Source of the DNA: JBHENW01 sp046261875
Lineage (GTDB): Bacteria > Acidobacteriota > Thermoanaerobaculia > UBA5066 > Gp7-AA6
Length of the DNA: 6,270 bases
Assembly: GCA_046261875.1 (NCBI GenBank)
Contig: JBHENW010000097.1
Span: 1 to 6,270 of the forward strand
Direction: 5' to 3'
The notes beneath the pieces are model-generated. The model saw only the letters and a program-made list of their open reading frames with translations, was not told the DNA's origin and searched no databases. Below, one piece after another: positions 6,026 through 6,270 of the stretch (positions are counted from its first letter, which is position 1; every line of letters begins with the position of its first letter). Both the position numbers and the translations under genes were made by a program.

Positions 6026-6029
6026 CTCC
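6026..6029 (-). promoter_or_regulatory. Shine-Dalgarno sequence of the DUF4097 gene
   Basis: GGAG (within GGAGAAG) lies 5 nt before the ATG at 6020-6018 on the minus strand and fixes that start. No convincing promoter was found in the 51-nt gap upstream. Confidence 0.65.
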
Positions 6030-6071
6030 GCTTCCATTAACGGAAACAGGCTCGAAAGGTTCTCCCAGGGG

Positions 6072-6270
6072 TCAGTCGATGGGATGGATGCGGATGCCCC
6101 GGCGCCGGTCGGAAGGGCGCCGGGCGGCGCCGTCGCGCAGGACCGGCCAGGCCTCGGCAAGGTTCCAGAAAGGGATGAGCAGAGGGAGGTTGCGGCGGAT
6201 GGAGCCCCATCGGCCGGGTGGGTTTCCGGGGGCCTCGTCCCGTGCCTCCAGCGCAAACCAGCGGCGGGGG
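6072..6270 (-). CDS. C-terminal end of an unrecognised protein (runs off the right edge)
   Basis: A minus-strand frame is open from the window edge to a TGA at 6074-6072, giving 66 codons of a C-terminus. No start codon is needed because it enters from outside. The frame looks coding: almost every third position is G or C and the residue mix is balanced, with aromatic and hydrophobic residues (RRWFALEARDEAPGN near the left end, then RRNLPLLIPFWNLAEAWPVL). The tail is basic (ARRPSDRRRGIRIHPID). The hydrophobic stretch of about 17 residues could be a membrane segment or a buried helix, and the Arg-rich end would fit a cytoplasmic tail. I do not recognise the family. It lies 51 nt upstream of the DUF4097 gene on the same strand and may be cotranscribed with it. 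Confidence 0.6.
   Translation of the reverse strand, partial: PRRWFALEARDEAPGNPPGRWGSIRRNLPLLIPFWNLAEAWPVLRDGAARRPSDRRRGIRIHPID

Noticed and set aside
5996..6256. An 86-residue minus-strand open frame upstream of the DUF4097 gene
   Set aside because: It has Pro/Ser/Ala/Thr-rich noise composition and overlaps the DUF4097 start. Another frame (6270-6072) over most of the same bases has much better codon character.

Overview
This is a very GC-rich, gene-dense bacterial chromosomal window (roughly two thirds or more G+C by eye) made of core-metabolism and envelope genes. There is no mobile element, CRISPR array, phage gene or plasmid gene. The sequence does not fix the organism. The set of genes, the GC content and a probable habit of leaderless starts would suit Acidobacteriota or another soil or sediment phylum, but that is a low-confidence guess.

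Left arm, minus strand (1-1899): a complete gamma-glutamyltransferase gene (ggt) is followed by the first 68 codons of a methylthioribose-1-phosphate isomerase gene (mtnA). The mtnA GTG start overlaps the ggt TGA stop as GTGA, so the two are probably translationally coupled. mtnA runs off the left edge of the window.

Centre, plus strand (1966-4445): pgk, tpiA, secG and a tRNA-Leu(GAG) gene lie in one line. pgk and tpiA encode two glycolysis/Calvin-cycle enzymes and were probably transcribed together. A good sigma-70-type promoter sits on the tpiA stop codon and would give secG (Sec translocon subunit) and the tRNA, only 6 nt downstream, their own transcript. ggt and pgk are divergent, sharing a gap of about 66-75 bp.

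Right arm, minus strand (4530-6270): reading leftward there is the 3' end of an unrecognised gene, a secreted DUF4097-type repeat protein, a small three- or four-helix membrane protein resembling DUF4870/Tic20, and yidD, which overlaps the DUF4870-like gene by 11 bp. yidD converges on the tRNA gene.

No new multi-gene system is visible. The most interesting signals are regulatory. Three genes that lack a Shine-Dalgarno sequence (ggt, pgk, the DUF4870-like gene) each have a TANNNT -10-like box 5-7 nt before a start codon, as expected for leaderless mRNAs. secG and the DUF4097 gene have clear Shine-Dalgarno sequences instead. No stretch longer than 300 bases lacks a gene.
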